Shown here: positions 43,825-53,547 of the stretch, piece by piece
Layout of the letters: each line of letters opens with the position of its first letter
How positions within the stretch are numbered: the first letter of the stretch is position 1
Made by a program: the position numbers and the translations under genes
Notes under the pieces: generated by a model
Databases searched by the model: none
What the model saw: the letters and a program-made list of their open reading frames with translations, nothing else
What the model was told of the DNA's origin: nothing
DNA from: Bacteroidota bacterium
GTDB taxonomy: Bacteria > Bacteroidota > JABWAT01
Direction: 5' to 3'
Length of the DNA stretch: 64,000 bases
Assembly: GCA_017303995.1 (NCBI GenBank)
Contig: JAFLBE010000003.1
Coordinates: forward strand, 82,874 to 146,873

Positions 43825-45423
43825 TTATTTGAGATTGACTCCCTGTTCATTTGGCGGGGCATCCAACAAGGTTAGCTCTGGATTTTTCTCTTTCACATAA
43901 TTCAGTTCCCACTCTGAATCAAAGAGAAGAACCCGTCTGCCCTGAGTGTCTTTATACAGGTTAAATGATCTGCCTTCAGGAAGTTTTTGTGAATCTGGAA
44001 TCCAGCGGCAACGGGTAAAAGACAATTCTTCAAATTTGATTTTTTCCCGGTATTCTTCTTCCATCCGGGTAGCAAAAACTTCGAGCTGAAGCTGACCAAC
44101 TGCACCAATTACGGGAGTTGGTGTATCATTTGCATCATAAAAAAGCTGAACAACACCTTCCTCACCCAATTCAGTTACACCCTTTTTAAATCCTTTAGAA
44201 AAGGAATAAGCTGCCGGATAAACCCGGGAAAAAATTTCAGGGGCAAATCTTGGAAACCGGGCAATGTCAAATCTGGGTCCGGCTGAAACCACATCACCAA
44301 CCCGAAAAACACCAGGATTTATCAGACCAATCACGTCACCTGGCCAAGCTACTTCAACCATTGAACGATCTTGTCCGAAGATTTTGTAGGAATAGGAAAG
44401 TTTAACGTCTTTTCCCATTCTGAAATGGTAAGCGTCCATACCTCTTTCGAACTTACCCGACATGATACGCATAAAAGCCACCCGGTCACGGTGTTTCTGG
44501 TTCATGTTTGCCTGTACTTTATAGATAAAGGCAGAAAAGAAATCTGCGTCTGGTTTTACTTCGCCAATTGTTGTTTTAAAAGAGCCGGGAACCGGAGTGA
44601 GACGAACCAAACTGTCAAGAAAATGTTCAATTCCAAAGTTATTGATTGCACTTCCCCAGAAAACCGGCGTGATTTCCTGAGCCATAAAATATTCGTTATC
44701 AAATTCAGGAAGAGCTTCACGAAGCAGCTTCACATCTTCATTGACCTGTTTTTGGGCTTTTGCCCCAATCAAATCGGTCAATTCAGGAGCATTCAGATCA
44801 GAAACTTTTTCAGGTGCCCGATACTGTCCCTTAATAACTTCCTGAAACTTTGATATTTTCAGTGTTTCAAGTTCAAGAATTCCCTGAAACTCATCTCCGT
44901 TGCCAATCGGCCAGGTTAACGGTACACAGGTAATGCCCAGCACATTTTCAACTTCTGCCATCAGATCAAACGGATTTTGTCCCGGTCTGTCGAGCTTATT
45001 CATGAAGGTGATAATTGGGATGCCACGGTCTTTACAAACCTTAAAAAGTTTGATGGTTTGGGGTTCAACACCCTTTGCTGCATCAATAAGCATGATCGCA
45101 CAATCAACGGCAATCAACGTGCGGTAGGTATCTTCACTGAAATCCTGGTGACCCGGTGTATCCAGAATATTAAGGAGATAATCACCGTATTCAACCTGCA
45201 TGGCTGACGAAGAAATGGAAATTCCCCGGTTTTGTTCAATTGACATCCAGTCTGAAGTGGTTGATTTGGTTCCGGCTTTCCCGGTAACGGAGCCTGCACG
45301 GTGAATCGCACCAGAATAAAGCAAAAGTTTTTCTGTTAACGTTGTTTTTCCGGCATCCGGGTGGGATATAATGGCAAGGGTACGGCGACGTTGGATTTCC
45401 TGATCAATTCCTGGAACTGGCAT
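43825..45423 (-). CDS. prfC: peptide chain release factor 3
   Basis: A 532-residue RF3, the GTPase that recycles RF1/RF2. GTP-binding motifs: SHPDAGKTTLTEKLL (P-loop), ISISSSAMQ, DTPGHQDF and MNKLDRP. The family feature AGSVTGKAGTKSTTSDWMSIEQNRGISI is present, as is the RF3-specific C-terminal domain (GVTELGEEGVVQLF, VIGAVGQLQLEVFATRMEEEY). Complete. It converges with copA with no gap. Confidence 0.95.
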   Translation of the reverse strand: MPVPGIDQEIQRRRTLAIISHPDAGKTTLTEKLLLYSGAIHRAGSVTGKAGTKSTTSDWMSIEQNRGISISSSAMQVEYGDYLLNILDTPGHQDFSEDTYRTLIAVDCAIMLIDAAKGVEPQTIKLFKVCKDRGIPIITFMNKLDRPGQNPFDLMAEVENVLGITCVPLTWPIGNGDEFQGILELETLKISKFQEVIKGQYRAPEKVSDLNAPELTDLIGAKAQKQVNEDVKLLREALPEFDNEYFMAQEITPVFWGSAINNFGIEHFLDSLVRLTPVPGSFKTTIGEVKPDADFFSAFIYKVQANMNQKHRDRVAFMRIMSGKFERGMDAYHFRMGKDVKLSYSYKIFGQDRSMVEVAWPGDVIGLINPGVFRVGDVVSAGPRFDIARFPRFAPEIFSRVYPAAYSFSKGFKKGVTELGEEGVVQLFYDANDTPTPVIGAVGQLQLEVFATRMEEEYREKIKFEELSFTRCRWIPDSQKLPEGRSFNLYKDTQGRRVLLFDSEWELNYVKEKNPELTLLDAPPNEQGVNLK

Positions 45424-45505
45424 TAAGCTCTCTGCTATTAAAAATTTGGGATTGCAAATATACGGAATTGGGAGGAAAGATATAAATGGAGGGCGGAATG
45501 CCGGG

Positions 45506-45656
45506 AAAAGTTACAAGTTACAGGAAGTTATAAGTTATAAGGAGTTAAAATTTATAGGTGGTTACAAGGTAATAGGGTTTAGCATAAAAACGGGCACTTT
45601 CCCGATTCTCGGGACTCAGTGCCCATTTTTCTTGTAACTTGTAACTTATAACTTTT
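45506..45656. repeat. TTACAAGTTATAA inverted-repeat element with internal terminator hairpin
   Basis: The left arm (about 45506-45546) is made of direct GTTACAAGTTA/GTTATAAGTTA units. The right arm (45631-45656) is the inverted copy (CTTGTAACTTGTAACTTATAAC). Between them is a strong hairpin with GGGCACT/AGTGCCC outside and TCCCGA-TTC-TCGGGA inside. The whole resembles a short intergenic MITE/REP-like element of about 150 bp between prfC and the DUF3127 gene. No transposase is present. Confidence 0.75.
45592..45629. terminator. bidirectional terminator hairpin inside the repeat element
   Basis: Stem GGGCACT (45592-45598)/AGTGCCC (45618-45624), with a nested TCCCGA-TTC-TCGGGA stem (45600-45614). 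ATTTTT follows on the plus strand and GTTTTTAT on the minus strand. In use it would end leftward transcription from the DUF3127 gene before prfC. Confidence 0.75.
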
Positions 45657-45659
45657 CCC

Positions 45660-46064
45660 TCAGTCGTCATCGACATCTGAAGAATTTGTAAGCAGGTCAT
45701 TGAAATCATTTGTTTGTTTCGGTTGCTGCTGCTGCGGCCGAAGATCTCTAACAGGATGAAGAGGTTCCCGGGTTTCCGGATCAATTTTTAAAATTTTCCA
45801 GGCTTGGAGGGTGTTGTAATAGTTTTTTCCGCCATTTTGGTTGTTAAAGGCTCTTCCCTTCAGATTGAAGTGCAATTCAACAAATTCATCAAGTTTGTAA
45901 TTATCGAGAATGGCACACTTATCATGATTAAACTCAAACTTGAGATATTCAGGATACTGTGAATTCTCTATGTATTCGACAACGAATTCCCTTTTTTTAA
46001 ATTTCTCGTTGACCTGAATGGTACCAAATATTTCTACAATTTTTCCCTGTATAGATAATGTCAT
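45660..46064 (-). CDS. DUF3127 family protein (OB-fold-like)
   Basis: A 134-residue protein with the DUF3127 signature: IQGKIVEIFGTIQVNEKFKK and REFVVEY, then PEYLKFEF, LHFNLKGR and YYNTLQAWKI. DUF3127 proteins are Bacteroidota-specific and predicted to have an OB-like beta-barrel. A nucleic-acid role is speculative. The C-terminal 30 residues are a Gln/Asp-rich, probably disordered tail. I place the start at ATG 46064 (MTLSIQGK), because the family begins there. The upstream in-frame ATG at 46127 adds 21 unrelated residues. Confidence 0.82.
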   Translation of the reverse strand: MTLSIQGKIVEIFGTIQVNEKFKKREFVVEYIENSQYPEYLKFEFNHDKCAILDNYKLDEFVELHFNLKGRAFNNQNGGKNYYNTLQAWKILKIDPETREPLHPVRDLRPQQQQPKQTNDFNDLLTNSSDVDDD

Positions 46065-46455
46065 TTTATAAGTTCCATTTTTAAATCCGAGGCACTTAAC
46101 TGGTTTCTGTTTGGTTGAGTAAAACAAATAAGAAACGCCATCAGATTAACAATAATTTTCATTTTTAACCAGCTTCTATAAAAATGTCAACATTTTTATA
46201 GAATAACAACCTGTAATAAAATTAAATTATAAAAAGAAGGTTAAAATTGGAAGCACTTTTTCGATTGTTTTTTGATTTGGGATGAGACTGAGATCACAAT
46301 TTTACACTTTTAATTTTCAACCCTGACTTGATTGACTTGAAAAACACAGGTAAATACACCATCTTACCAATAGAAACTACGGCTTACATATCAGCCCACA
46401 TTAATTTCTTACGTATTCTTCTGGTCACCTCGTATATTCATAAGGGTTAACAGCT
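46065..46455. other. 391-bp divergent intergenic region with large palindrome
   Basis: An AT-rich non-coding gap between the DUF3127 gene (leftward) and the HExxH secreted-protein gene (rightward). It holds a perfect 14-bp inverted repeat (46174-46203, see separate entry) and presumably both promoters. I found no small ORF with coding character and no RNA family I recognise. Confidence 0.6.
46174..46203. promoter_or_regulatory. perfect palindrome, possible operator
   Basis: Half-site TTCTATAAAAATGT and its exact reverse complement, separated by CA, so 28 of 30 bases are symmetric. It lies 110 bp upstream of the DUF3127 start and 253 bp upstream of the protease-like gene. A dimeric repressor site or an RNA hairpin is equally consistent. 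No second copy was seen in the window. Confidence 0.6.
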
Positions 46456-48858
46456 ATGTTGTTAAATAATTTAGCCCAATCCGGGCTTTTGGTTTTATTT
46501 TTTTCTTTTGGGTCAATTTCACTTTTTGCGCAAGACGCTTCAACTCATCATTCTTCTGAAAAACTTCTAAATTCAATCCGTACAATAGTCAGCAACAGTT
46601 CACTTTCTGATGAGGATGCACTACTAACCGGCTTCCGTTTGGGGTTTAACCGTAAGGCAATTGACCAACCTGTTTCGAGTGAATTTATTCTTAACACAAT
46701 TGGGAAATGCGGAACTGATCTGGTCAAAACCTACCATCAGTCAAAAATTTCTCTTTCACCCACAACTGTTTCTGAAATTGAGTCCTATTTGGCAGAAAGT
46801 CCAACAGAGGTTTCCTCCATTTACCTTTCCCCTTCCGGAAGGTTTAAATTAACCTATCTTACATCAGGCGACCATGCAGTGCCAACTGCAGATGCCAATT
46901 CGAATGGTACACCAGATTATGTAGAACGGGTTGCGTTATACTTTGATCAATCGTGGGATAAAGAAGTGACAGAACTTGGATTCACTGCACCCCCGGCTAA
47001 TTCATCAAATCCTTATGAAATTGGCTTTAAGGAAATGATATATTATGGATTAACAGAAGTGGCAGGTGGTGCAAATGGAACTGAAATTGTAATGCACAGA
47101 AACTTTTCGGGATTTCCTGCAAATGATGATCCGGAAGGTGATGCAATTGGTGCAGCCAAAGTGACCGCTGCCCACGAATTTAAACATGCCCTTCAATTCA
47201 TGAGCGCCGGCTGGAATGGTGAATCTTCAAACTGGCTTGAAATGGATGCGACCTGGGCTGAGGATCTTGTGTATGATTACGTGAATGATTACTACAATTA
47301 TCTGGATGGCGCAGGCAATATTTTTACAACCCCTGCCACAACGCTAAACCCGGGTTCCTATGAAGATGCAACCTTCGCCCATTACTTTTCACAATCAAAT
47401 TCTGACCTTTTTTGGGTCGAAGTCTGGAAAGCCATTGAAAATAACAACGCAATCACAATGGTTGATGCAATGTCAGCAACATTGAATTCGCTTGGAAAAT
47501 CATTTCAACTGGAATTTAACAATGCTTACGTCTGGCATGTTGCCAGTGGAACCAGAGCCAGAACTGGTTTTGGTTTTGATGAGGCAGGTAAGTTTCCCAA
47601 TCAGACTGTAAACAAAACTCATTCAGCGGCACCCGTTTCTGGAACTCAAACAGGAACATCGCTTGCAAAACTTTCAGGAAATATTATTGTCATTAAACCA
47701 GTTGCAATTCCTGCAAATGATTCTCTTTTGTTTGATGGTGCTGATGGTGGCAATCTTGGGGTTTCGTTAATGACATATAAAAATGATGGGACGTTAGTTG
47801 TTGAATCCTTTGTTCCGGATCAGGTGACCAAAAAGGTGAATGTTAAATTTACGGTTCCCGATTCTGATGTAAAGGAAATTGTTCTGGTTGTAACGAATCA
47901 CAACAACACGGCGTCAACCACTTTCAAATATAGCCCTGGTGTACTTGCAAACTATTTGATGTACGGTGATTTGAATTCATCCTTAACTGTTAATGCCTTT
48001 GATGCATCTGCAGTTCTTAAAAATGCGGCAGGATCTATTCCTGCCTATACCGGAGATAAATTTATCGCAGCCGATGTCTCAGGTAACAAATCAGTTTCTG
48101 CCTACGATGCTACTTTTATTCTTCAGAAATCTGTCGGACTAATTCAATTTTTTCCTGCCGATGTAAATAAAGACGGATTTGGACCTGAAGTTGGCGGTTC
48201 TAAAATAAACACTGTGCAGTTAAATGATATAGTGGTCAAGTCAGTTGAAAACGGTTACCTGATTTCATCAAAAACTGAACTTCCGGTTTCATCATTAGAC
48301 ATCAGGATTTCAGGTTCTTTTGCTGACCTTCAAAAAATCGAGCTGGTACCTTTGTTTTCAAATGACTATCTCATTGAAAAATCAATTAATACCGTAAAAA
48401 ATGGATATGACCTCACCTTTGCTGTTGCATCAGGAAGTGAATTTAAGAGTCACGACATATTTAAATTGTTGGGTTCAAGTCAAGTTGCCGAGAATCTGAC
48501 GCTTCAATTTTCTGCAAATGAATCAGACTTTTTTGTTGCAGGCTTAAACTCAGAAACAGATGGAATTTCTATACCTTCCAAGTTTATTGTTGATCAGAAT
48601 TATCCAAATCCATTTAATCCTTCAACTTCGATCCGGTTTGGTTTACCGGCAAGTCAGGTGGTTTCTGTGAAGATTTACAATCTTTTGGGGCAGGATCTCA
48701 GTTCAATTTTACCGGCAGTTTTAAAAGCAGGTAAAGAATTTTCTGCCGGATTCCATTCCATCCAAATCAATAGTGGTGCACTTCCATCCGGAACTTATAT
48801 TTACCAGATCAAAGCAGGAAGTTTTGTTCAAACCCGTAAAATGACTCTTCTTAAATAA
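46456..48858 (+). CDS. T9SS-secreted HExxH metalloprotease-like protein with dockerin-like repeats
   Basis: An 800-residue secreted protein with signal peptide (NLAQSGLLVLFFSFGSISLFA). An N-terminal zinc metalloprotease-like region contains HEFKH (240-244) followed by WLEMDATWAED, resembling MXAN_6640-type putative metalloproteases. A DNxDG-type calcium repeat pair (about 502-575, GDLNSSLTVNAFDASAVLK ... ADVSGNKSVSAYDATFILQ) looks like a dockerin. The last 80 residues contain YPNPFNPSTSIRFGLP and end in RKMTLLK, a T9SS sorting domain. It lies 23 bp upstream of a gene with a cohesin-like domain. The catalytic assignment rests on the motif only. Confidence 0.8.
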   Translation: MLLNNLAQSGLLVLFFSFGSISLFAQDASTHHSSEKLLNSIRTIVSNSSLSDEDALLTGFRLGFNRKAIDQPVSSEFILNTIGKCGTDLVKTYHQSKISLSPTTVSEIESYLAESPTEVSSIYLSPSGRFKLTYLTSGDHAVPTADANSNGTPDYVERVALYFDQSWDKEVTELGFTAPPANSSNPYEIGFKEMIYYGLTEVAGGANGTEIVMHRNFSGFPANDDPEGDAIGAAKVTAAHEFKHALQFMSAGWNGESSNWLEMDATWAEDLVYDYVNDYYNYLDGAGNIFTTPATTLNPGSYEDATFAHYFSQSNSDLFWVEVWKAIENNNAITMVDAMSATLNSLGKSFQLEFNNAYVWHVASGTRARTGFGFDEAGKFPNQTVNKTHSAAPVSGTQTGTSLAKLSGNIIVIKPVAIPANDSLLFDGADGGNLGVSLMTYKNDGTLVVESFVPDQVTKKVNVKFTVPDSDVKEIVLVVTNHNNTASTTFKYSPGVLANYLMYGDLNSSLTVNAFDASAVLKNAAGSIPAYTGDKFIAADVSGNKSVSAYDATFILQKSVGLIQFFPADVNKDGFGPEVGGSKINTVQLNDIVVKSVENGYLISSKTELPVSSLDIRISGSFADLQKIELVPLFSNDYLIEKSINTVKNGYDLTFAVASGSEFKSHDIFKLLGSSQVAENLTLQFSANESDFFVAGLNSETDGISIPSKFIVDQNYPNPFNPSTSIRFGLPASQVVSVKIYNLLGQDLSSILPAVLKAGKEFSAGFHSIQINSGALPSGTYIYQIKAGSFVQTRKMTLLK

Positions 48859-48881
48859 TTTACTAAAAAAAGGGATAAAGA

Positions 48882-51800
48882 ATGAAAAACAAGTTAACGC
48901 ACCTCCTTGTGACTTTGTTTGTTGCGGGGTCTGTTCTGCTGCCTGTTTCTGCGTTTTCCGGTATAAAGGAAACGAAACCAGTAAAAGTTTCGAAATCAGT
49001 TAAACCTGATAAATCAAAACGAAGTGTTGCTGTAACAGAAAACAAGTTACCTTCTGCTGATAAACAAGCCGTTTTTTCAAAAAGATTAGGCTCTTCTTTT
49101 TCTGATATCAATTCAAAATTATTAAAATCATTAAGGGAAAAAGGTGAAGACAGACACTTTACCCCTGAAGAAAAAATTCTATTAAAAAAGTTTTCTGCAT
49201 CAGAAAATGTTGCAAAAAAATCCGGAAAGCCGGCTTTTAAAGGTGCGGGTTCAGCCTTTTATGAAGATTTTGAAACAACTGAATTAGGTTCAATTCCTTC
49301 TGGCTGGACGATTGAAAATATTTCAGATCCTGCTGTTGGTTTTACTGTTGGATCAGAAAGTGGTGCCGTAGATGCTGATAATATCACCCAATATTTGGTT
49401 GCTGATGATGATGCAGCAGGTGAAGACGGCTTGATGCATACGATTGCCACTTCACCTAAAATTGATGTCACTTCTGCTGCTTTAAATGTTTATTTATCAT
49501 ATTACCATGATTATGAGCATTTTGCTGCCGTTCCATCCTATGGAAAAGTTACCTTGATTGCTGACAATGTTCCTCATGAATTGGTTACCTATACTGAAGA
49601 TACTGGTTGGAATACCGAAGTTTTGGATATTACTGAATTTGCATTAGGAGCTGATACCATTCAGATTCAATTTGAATATTTTGATGGTGAAGACTGGGTA
49701 TGGGGCTGGGCAATTGATGACATTAAAATTACCCTAGATGCAACGGATCTCATTCCGCCTGTTGTCGAATTTGAACCCCTGGATTTTGTAACTGTTGACA
49801 AATATCCAAAAAGTTTAACAGTGAGTATTTCTGATGAATCTTCAATTACTTCAGCTTCGGTGAGATGGACTACAGAATATTATGATTCAGAAGAACCAAC
49901 CTGGGTAACAACTGAAATGGGGCAACTCACAGGTGGAGTTTATCAGGGTGAAGTGGGACCTTCAGACGGACTTGAAATAGATGGTGTGGTTGTTTATGAA
50001 GTATTTGCTGAAGATGCTGAAGGGAATTCTACAACTTCAGATATGTACCAATATTTTCTCGTTCCCCTTAATGAAATTGTGTACACTGAATATTTTAACG
50101 ATGAAAATGCTGTTTCATTTTTTGATTATGAAGGATGGGATTTTGTTGCAGATGAAGGTGTAAATGCTTCGGGAGCACTTCAAACCAGCTTGTATTATAT
50201 TTCTTCATCAGAAACCTTTGTTGATTCTGCCCTCTTGTCTTCAGGTTATTTCACAGGACTATTGCCTGATATGGAAGTTGGGTTCGAGGTTGCAGTTACC
50301 GATTATGAAACAGGTGAATCCCATATTTTAGGGACAGATTCAATTTTTGTCTGGGCTAAAATAAATGATTATTTACAAGTTCCTTTGGGAACCGTTACTT
50401 CTGAGGATTTCACAGTTGAATCCGGCTTTCAAAAAGTCACTTTTAGTTTGAATGGACTTATCCCGAAAGCAAAAACAAGTGATGTTGCTGATTATTTTCG
50501 AATCTTCTTTGAAGTAAAAGGTGATACAACCGCCTTGTTGGAAGGTGCCGATTTTCTAATCACACTCGATAATTTTTATGTTGCTGCACCAGGCAGTGAT
50601 GTAACACCGCCAGTTATTGAAGTTGAACCCGTCGTTTTTACAACTGCAAAAACAACCCCAACTCAGGTATCGGCCACAATTACAGATGCTGGAACCGGAA
50701 TTGAAACTGCTTCGCTTTTTTACGGATTTGCAGAAGATGGTGAATTTGTTGAGGTTTCTTTTGAACCAACAGGAGATTCAACATTCACAGGAGTTATTCC
50801 AGGCCAGGAAGGTGGAACGGATGTTTATTATTATGTAACTGCAATGGATAGTTCAGGGAATGAAAGCAAATCTGAACTCTATTCCTATTCGGTCGAGGAG
50901 CTATATGTAACCCCTTACCTCGAATCTTTTGACGAAGATGGCTTAGCTGCTTCACTCTGGATATATGAAGGTGATCATTATCTGGGTCTGGTTGGTACAA
51001 ATGATTCTTATGGCGTTGGTTCAAATCTTTGGGCAGAAAGCCCGAATTTCCAGCTTGTCACAACTCACTTTGCACCTTCTGACAGTCTGATGTTTAGTTT
51101 CCAATACCGGATTCTTGAATATGCTGATGACGGAAATATATTTGGACCAGAAATAGTTCCTGGCCCGGTCTATGACCTTCAACCTGGTGATTCGATTGGT
51201 ATTTATGCATTGGTTAATGATTCTGAATGGATTCATTTGGGTTCAGTTAATGAGACAAACCATGTTTCAAGTGATGGATTTGTTCGTCTGACTTTTGATC
51301 TTTCTGAATTTAGCTCTGATACGCTTCAAATTCATTTCATGGGTACACATGGTGGCGGTGATGGTGATTTTCTGTTTATTGCAGATAATTACACACTTGG
51401 CAAAGAATCTGATCTTGCTGTTCCAGAAATTTCAGTAGATACCGAATCTATTAGTTTGATGCTTCCAACAGATAAAATCGAAAAATCTGCCTTTACCATT
51501 TCAAATGTTGGATTTGCTCAGCTTAATTATTCAGTTTCGGCTTCTTCTGTGAGCAATGAAAAGAGAAGTACTGAACCTAAAAGAAAAATAAAAAACCAGG
51601 TTATTAGAGTTGCAAAGGCAGCAGATGTTTCCTGGTTAACTCTATCCCCTGTCTCAGGAAGCCTTGAGCCAGAAGAAAGTCAGGAAACAGAAGCAACCAT
51701 TAATACAACCGGGCTTGAACCAGGTTTTTATAGCGCCGTTATTGAAATTATTTCAAATGATGAAGCGAACAGCCTGGTTTCAATTCCCGTCAGTGTTGTT

Positions 51801-53087
51801 GTTCATAGTGGAAACAGTCTCTACGGTTTTAATTTCCTGAATGGTGCGTTTGCCTATACTGCTGAAACTGGCGGATATGTTTTTGGTACCAATGGTTATG
51901 GTGATACTGGTAAATATGTGAAACTGAATGCTGGAGAGAAGACTGTTTTAATTCAGGAAGTTTTGCTTGGCTTTGGTCCAATCAACGGTTCCTATGATTA
52001 TGATGTTGTCATTCGTTCGGTTGATGAAGCGACTGGTGGTCCTGGTAATCTGATCCATTCTCAAACATTTAACCTGGAAGATGCCATTCCGGCAGCCACA
52101 GAACCTGATGTTGAAACCGGGGAGTACCCAGTTGAGTCAATTATGCAAACTGAGCATGAGTTGAATAAATTGGTTGAAGTTTCAGGCGAATTTTTTGTCG
52201 GAATTGAATATGAAGAAGCTGCTGCCGATGCTGAAGCTTTTTCGCTGGTTCATAACTTTGAAACTGAACCTATGAATCTTGTCTGGGAAAGATGGGAAGA
52301 TGGAAGTTTCTGGGCTTTGGGTGACCCAGAAAACTGGGGTTCTGAGTGGTTACCGTGGATTAGTGTAAATCTTGATGGAGATTTACCTCCTGATTCTTCT
52401 GATGTAACTCTTCACTTCCCCGCAATTGATTCTGTTGGAGTCGGTTCGCTGATTCAGGTTCCGGTTTATACAACCACCCTGAACGGATTGGATGTCTTTT
52501 CTATGGATTGTTCAATTACCTATGATCCATCCGTTCTAACCTATTCAAAAGTAATTGTTGCCGGTACCCTTTCTTCGGGAATGACAACTGCAGTTAATTT
52601 CTCTACACCAGGGGTTTTAACTGTTTCTGCTGCACAGGCAACTGCAATTGTAGGAAGTGATAGTGTTCTGATTATTTTTGAATTCAGAGGTAAAGCTATT
52701 GGAACTTCTCAAATTAGCTTCACCAAGGCAATATTCAATGACGGAATTCCTTCAGTAAATGCGTTCCCGGGAACCGTTAAAGTTGTTCTTTCAACTTCAG
52801 TTGCAGAACGTGAAATGCCTTCAGTTTTCAAACTTTATGGAAACTATCCGAATCCGTTCAACCCGACAACAAAACTTAGTTTTGGTATTCCGCAAAGCGG
52901 ATTGGTTTCTGTTGTGGTTTATAACGCCATTGGCCAGGAAGTTGCTGTACTTGCAAACGGCAAAAAAATGACTGCTGGTAACCAGGAACTTGAGTTTGAT
53001 GCTTCCCGCTTAGGATCTGGTGTTTATTTTTACCAGATACGATTTGGAGCCCAGGTTAAAACCGGTAAAATGGTTCTGACCAAATAG
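48882..53087 (+). CDS. 1401-residue T9SS-secreted modular protein with cohesin-like domain
   Basis: A large surface protein with signal peptide (THLLVTLFVAGSVLLPVSAFS). Three jelly-roll/choice-of-anchor-J-like modules begin FYEDFETTE, EYFNDENAVSFFDYEGWDF and YLESFDEDGLAASLWIYEGD. Ig-like segments lie between them. A BACON/abnormal-spindle-like region (TLSPVSGSLEPEES...PGFYSAVIEIISND) follows. Next is a cohesin-like domain (about 1190-1312; LIQVPVYTTTLNGLDVFSMDCSITYDPSVLTY...). The C-terminus YPNPFNPTTKLSFGIP...KTGKMVLTK is a T9SS sorting domain. Acidic throughout. No enzymatic residues recognised. An adhesin or scaffold role is likely. Confidence 0.85.
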   Translation: MKNKLTHLLVTLFVAGSVLLPVSAFSGIKETKPVKVSKSVKPDKSKRSVAVTENKLPSADKQAVFSKRLGSSFSDINSKLLKSLREKGEDRHFTPEEKILLKKFSASENVAKKSGKPAFKGAGSAFYEDFETTELGSIPSGWTIENISDPAVGFTVGSESGAVDADNITQYLVADDDAAGEDGLMHTIATSPKIDVTSAALNVYLSYYHDYEHFAAVPSYGKVTLIADNVPHELVTYTEDTGWNTEVLDITEFALGADTIQIQFEYFDGEDWVWGWAIDDIKITLDATDLIPPVVEFEPLDFVTVDKYPKSLTVSISDESSITSASVRWTTEYYDSEEPTWVTTEMGQLTGGVYQGEVGPSDGLEIDGVVVYEVFAEDAEGNSTTSDMYQYFLVPLNEIVYTEYFNDENAVSFFDYEGWDFVADEGVNASGALQTSLYYISSSETFVDSALLSSGYFTGLLPDMEVGFEVAVTDYETGESHILGTDSIFVWAKINDYLQVPLGTVTSEDFTVESGFQKVTFSLNGLIPKAKTSDVADYFRIFFEVKGDTTALLEGADFLITLDNFYVAAPGSDVTPPVIEVEPVVFTTAKTTPTQVSATITDAGTGIETASLFYGFAEDGEFVEVSFEPTGDSTFTGVIPGQEGGTDVYYYVTAMDSSGNESKSELYSYSVEELYVTPYLESFDEDGLAASLWIYEGDHYLGLVGTNDSYGVGSNLWAESPNFQLVTTHFAPSDSLMFSFQYRILEYADDGNIFGPEIVPGPVYDLQPGDSIGIYALVNDSEWIHLGSVNETNHVSSDGFVRLTFDLSEFSSDTLQIHFMGTHGGGDGDFLFIADNYTLGKESDLAVPEISVDTESISLMLPTDKIEKSAFTISNVGFAQLNYSVSASSVSNEKRSTEPKRKIKNQVIRVAKAADVSWLTLSPVSGSLEPEESQETEATINTTGLEPGFYSAVIEIISNDEANSLVSIPVSVVVHSGNSLYGFNFLNGAFAYTAETGGYVFGTNGYGDTGKYVKLNAGEKTVLIQEVLLGFGPINGSYDYDVVIRSVDEATGGPGNLIHSQTFNLEDAIPAATEPDVETGEYPVESIMQTEHELNKLVEVSGEFFVGIEYEEAAADAEAFSLVHNFETEPMNLVWERWEDGSFWALGDPENWGSEWLPWISVNLDGDLPPDSSDVTLHFPAIDSVGVGSLIQVPVYTTTLNGLDVFSMDCSITYDPSVLTYSKVIVAGTLSSGMTTAVNFSTPGVLTVSAAQATAIVGSDSVLIIFEFRGKAIGTSQISFTKAIFNDGIPSVNAFPGTVKVVLSTSVAEREMPSVFKLYGNYPNPFNPTTKLSFGIPQSGLVSVVVYNAIGQEVAVLANGKKMTAGNQELEFDASRLGSGVYFYQIRFGAQVKTGKMVLTK

Positions 53088-53110
53088 TTCGCTCACTTGT
53101 TAAAACAAAA

Positions 53111-53137
53111 AAGTCCGCTCATTGGCGGACTTTTTTG
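53111..53137 (+). terminator. intrinsic terminator after modular secreted protein
   Basis: Stem GTCCGC (53113-53118)/GCGGAC (53125-53130) with a TCATTG loop, followed by six Ts, and A-rich on the left. It lies 24 bp after the stop of the 1401-residue gene and separates it from the DUF4296 gene. Confidence 0.9.
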
Positions 53138-53181
53138 TTTCGGTTACTGGGAAATGAAACAGGATTCCCTTAATTTTAAGA

Positions 53182-53514
53182 ATGAACAAATTCCTTGTTT
53201 TATTTATTCTTGCCGGTTTATCAATTCTTTCCTGCCAGAAATCAGGATCAGAATTACTTCCAATCAAACAGGAAAAACTCGTTGATGTCCTTTTTGATTT
53301 GTATCTTCTTCAGGCCCGAATTCAGAATAATATTAAAATTGATTCGACTTTATTTGCTGACCAAACTGCTCTGCTTGCCTACCACCAAATCACATCAAAG
53401 GACCTGGATTCCTGCAAAACACTGATGAAATCAGATCCAGAACTTTTTTCGGATGTCCAACGACTTGTTGAAGATAAAATTTCCCGTTTTGAAAAGTCGT
53501 TGATAACCAAATAA
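53182..53514 (+). CDS. DUF4296 family lipoprotein
   Basis: A 110-residue lipoprotein (signal MNKFLVLFILAGLSILSC, Cys18). The rest follows the DUF4296 pattern: LLPIKQEKLVDVLFDLYLLQARI, then a helical region ending SDVQRLVEDKISRFEK. The family is Bacteroidota-typical and functionally uncharacterised. Its 3' end is duplicated about 1.1 kb downstream as a broken copy (54571-54645). Confidence 0.8.
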   Translation: MNKFLVLFILAGLSILSCQKSGSELLPIKQEKLVDVLFDLYLLQARIQNNIKIDSTLFADQTALLAYHQITSKDLDSCKTLMKSDPELFSDVQRLVEDKISRFEKSLITK

Positions 53515-53547
53515 AACCAGAATTCACTTTTTGAATACCAGCTAGTC

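Noticed and set aside
46456..53087. Phage tail or toxin locus because of the large modular genes
   Set aside because: Both proteins have signal peptides and T9SS C-termini, and no phage, toxin or immunity gene is adjacent.
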